From NCBI GenBank assembly GCA_023397655.1, contig JAEWTW010000010.1, positions 124,001 to 188,000 of the forward strand: 64,000 nucleotides of DNA. The letters are read 5' to 3'. Position 1 is the stretch's first letter; each line of letters opens with the position of its first letter. The translations under genes and the position numbers were made by a program. Positions 62,804-64,000 of this stretch are shown piece after piece. Origin of the DNA: Bacillota bacterium. Lineage in GTDB: Bacteria; Bacillota; Clostridia; Christensenellales; SZUA-584. The notes beneath the pieces are model-generated. The model was not told the DNA's origin. It searched no databases and was given only the letters and a program-made list of their open reading frames with translations.

Positions 62804-63007
62804 ATGGCAACAGTGAACAAGGATATGACAATCGGCGAGCTGCTGATGATGGACCGCGGCTGTGCTGTGGTGCTGATGGAAGCCGGTATGCACTGCGTGG
62901 GCTGCCCGGCATCCGCGGGCGAAAGCATCGAGGAAGCGGCCGGAGTGCACGGATTTGATGTGAATGAATTGGTGGACAAGCTCAACGCCTATTTTGATAA
63001 CAAATAA
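62804..63007 (+). CDS. DUF1858-domain redox-disulfide protein
   Basis: A 67-residue protein: MTIGELLMMDRGCAVVLMEAGMHCVGCP. The C-x2-C pair is the redox-disulfide site of the hybrid-cluster-associated DUF1858 family. Start at 62804 follows AAGGGGTAAGG. Directly upstream of rubredoxin. Confidence 0.9.
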   Translation: MATVNKDMTIGELLMMDRGCAVVLMEAGMHCVGCPASAGESIEEAAGVHGFDVNELVDKLNAYFDNK

Positions 63008-63025
63008 AAGTGAGGAGAAAAACCT

Positions 63026-63184
63026 ATGAAGAAGTATGAATGCACAGTTTGCGGCTATGTGTATGACCCGGCTGAGGGTGATCCGGATAATGGTGTGGCA
63101 CCCGGCACCGCATGGGAAAATGTTCCCGAAGATTGGGTTTGCCCGATGTGCGGCGCTTCCAAGGATATGTTCGAAGAAGTATAG
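63026..63184 (+). CDS. Rubredoxin
   Basis: A 52-residue rubredoxin: YECTVCGYVYDPAEGDPD, PGTAWENVPEDWVCPMCG. The two C-x2-C pairs hold one iron. ATG 63026 follows GAGGAG. It passes electrons to the flavodiiron protein encoded 15 bases downstream. Confidence 0.97.
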   Translation: MKKYECTVCGYVYDPAEGDPDNGVAPGTAWENVPEDWVCPMCGASKDMFEEV

Positions 63185-63199
63185 GCCCGGGAGTATTTC

Positions 63200-64000
63200 A
63201 TGGAGCCTGTAAAAATCTCCGACGGTATCTGGTGGGTAGGCACGCAGAACCCGGGACTTCGGATTTTCGACGTGATCATGCGCACCGACTGGGGGACATC
63301 GTACAACAGCTACCTGATTCAGGGTTCAAAGAAGACGGCGGTGGTGGACGCGGTGAAGGACGGATTTTCTGATGAGCAGTTTGAGCGGATATCCGCTGTC
63401 TGCGACATCTCGTCCATTGACTACATCATCTGCAACCACACCGAGCCGGATCATTCGGGCGGTCTGCAAAAACTGCTGGAAAAGGCGCCGAACGCGGTGG
63501 TGCTGTGTTCCAAGCCGGCGAGCGTTTTTCTGAAGAACATCATCAACGATAAGTTTGAGTGCCGCGTGGTGGAAGACGGTGAAACGGTGGAACTGGGCGG
63601 AAAGACGCTGCGGTTCATCTCAGCGCCGTATCTGCACTGGCCTGATTCGATGTTCACCTATGTGGTGGAGGACGCAGTTCTGCTTTCCGGCGATGTGTTC
63701 GGTTTCCACTTTTCGGCGCAGAACGTGTTCGACGACCTGACGCCGCTCTCGGATGATATGCTCAAGTCACAGAAGTATTACTTCGATGTGATTATGGGGC
63801 CGTTCAAGAGCTACGTGCTGGACGCCGTGAAAAAGGTGCGCGGTCTGCATATCGATGTGATCGGGCCGTCGCACGGGCCGGTACTGCGCAAAGCGCCGTG
63901 GGAAGCGGTGGACCGATACGAGCAGTGGGCGTCCGACATACTGGCAGTCAACGAGCCAAAAAAGGTCTATGTGGGTTACGTGTCGTGCTACGGTTATACG
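63200..64000 (+). CDS. FprA-type flavodiiron protein (3' end beyond window)
   Basis: The frame is open from ATG 63200 to the window edge (267 codons), so it is partial. The metallo-beta-lactamase-like diiron domain shows NHTEPDHSGG and later YLHWPDSMFTY, GDVFGFH and GPSHGPV. The flavodoxin domain is just starting at the edge (VYVGYVSCYGYT). Reduces oxygen or nitric oxide to protect anaerobes, using rubredoxin as donor. Confidence 0.94.
   Translation, partial: MEPVKISDGIWWVGTQNPGLRIFDVIMRTDWGTSYNSYLIQGSKKTAVVDAVKDGFSDEQFERISAVCDISSIDYIICNHTEPDHSGGLQKLLEKAPNAVVLCSKPASVFLKNIINDKFECRVVEDGETVELGGKTLRFISAPYLHWPDSMFTYVVEDAVLLSGDVFGFHFSAQNVFDDLTPLSDDMLKSQKYYFDVIMGPFKSYVLDAVKKVRGLHIDVIGPSHGPVLRKAPWEAVDRYEQWASDILAVNEPKKVYVGYVSCYGYT

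Overview
The window looks like a chromosomal segment of an anaerobic Firmicute, most likely class Clostridia (genus not assignable by reading). The evidence is rubredoxin next to an FprA-type diiron flavoprotein, a corrinoid protein, a DUF1858 redox-disulfide protein, strong AGGAGG-type ribosome binding sites, and a tRNA-Ser gene with an encoded CCA. Two compositional halves meet at the tRNA-Ser gene (32849-32938): an AT-rich, patchwork accessory half on the left and a GC-rich, operon-dense core half on the right.

Left half. 1-4822 is the end of a Tn7-like transposon reading leftwards: a natural TnsA-TnsB fusion transposase, a TnsC-type AAA+ ATPase and a TniQ/TnsD protein cut by the window edge. 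4823-5344 holds tandem half copies of a tRNA-Arg(CCU) and other att-like debris. 5345-9077 is a leftward operon for a polar amino-acid-type ABC importer with a mycofactocin-type SDR and an AhpD-like protein. 9342-13389 is a rightward set of envelope redox and metal genes: a small CC-motif protein, an HMA/SafE/triple-cupredoxin membrane protein, a 47-aa membrane peptide, a DUF2318 lipoprotein and an FMN-binding lipoprotein. 13709-17665 is a copper-resistance unit (HxlR-type regulator, CopA, lipoprotein, CopZ). An orphan OmpR-type regulator lacking the phospho-acceptor Asp follows. After a structured non-coding stretch and a RelB-like pair, 19772-31129 is a leftward defence operon: XRE regulator, two HsdM, HsdS, HsdR, then a protein combining a nuclease-like domain, a degenerate methylase and an HsdS-like domain, and finally a protein with a HEPN-type RNxxxH motif. 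A second, orphan TniQ/TnsD-like gene (31445-32704) and a cluster of transposon-end-like repeats lie next to the 3' end of tRNA-Ser.

Right half. An AraC/PocR regulator is translationally coupled to a corrinoid protein. Next come peptide deformylase with an acidic tail, a LysR-controlled aconitase-family enzyme coupled to a trans-aconitate-methyltransferase-like gene, an HD hydrolase, and a lipocalin-like/PEP-synthase-like pair. These are followed by a UPF0316-LOG-ACT operon, three tandem lipoprotein serpins with diverged reactive loops, a patatin, a sodium symporter, a methyltransferase and transketolase. The end of the window holds a YugP/Gx-transporter/NusG-II operon, a TetR-controlled heterodimeric ABC exporter, a PHP phosphoesterase and the DUF1858-rubredoxin-FprA cluster.

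The strongest candidates for something new are: (i) the degenerate-methylase plus HEPN pair attached to a two-HsdM type I restriction operon; (ii) the Tn7-like TnsAB element together with an orphan TnsD beside tRNA-Ser; (iii) the three-serpin array. Function calls are by reading motifs; no database search was possible.
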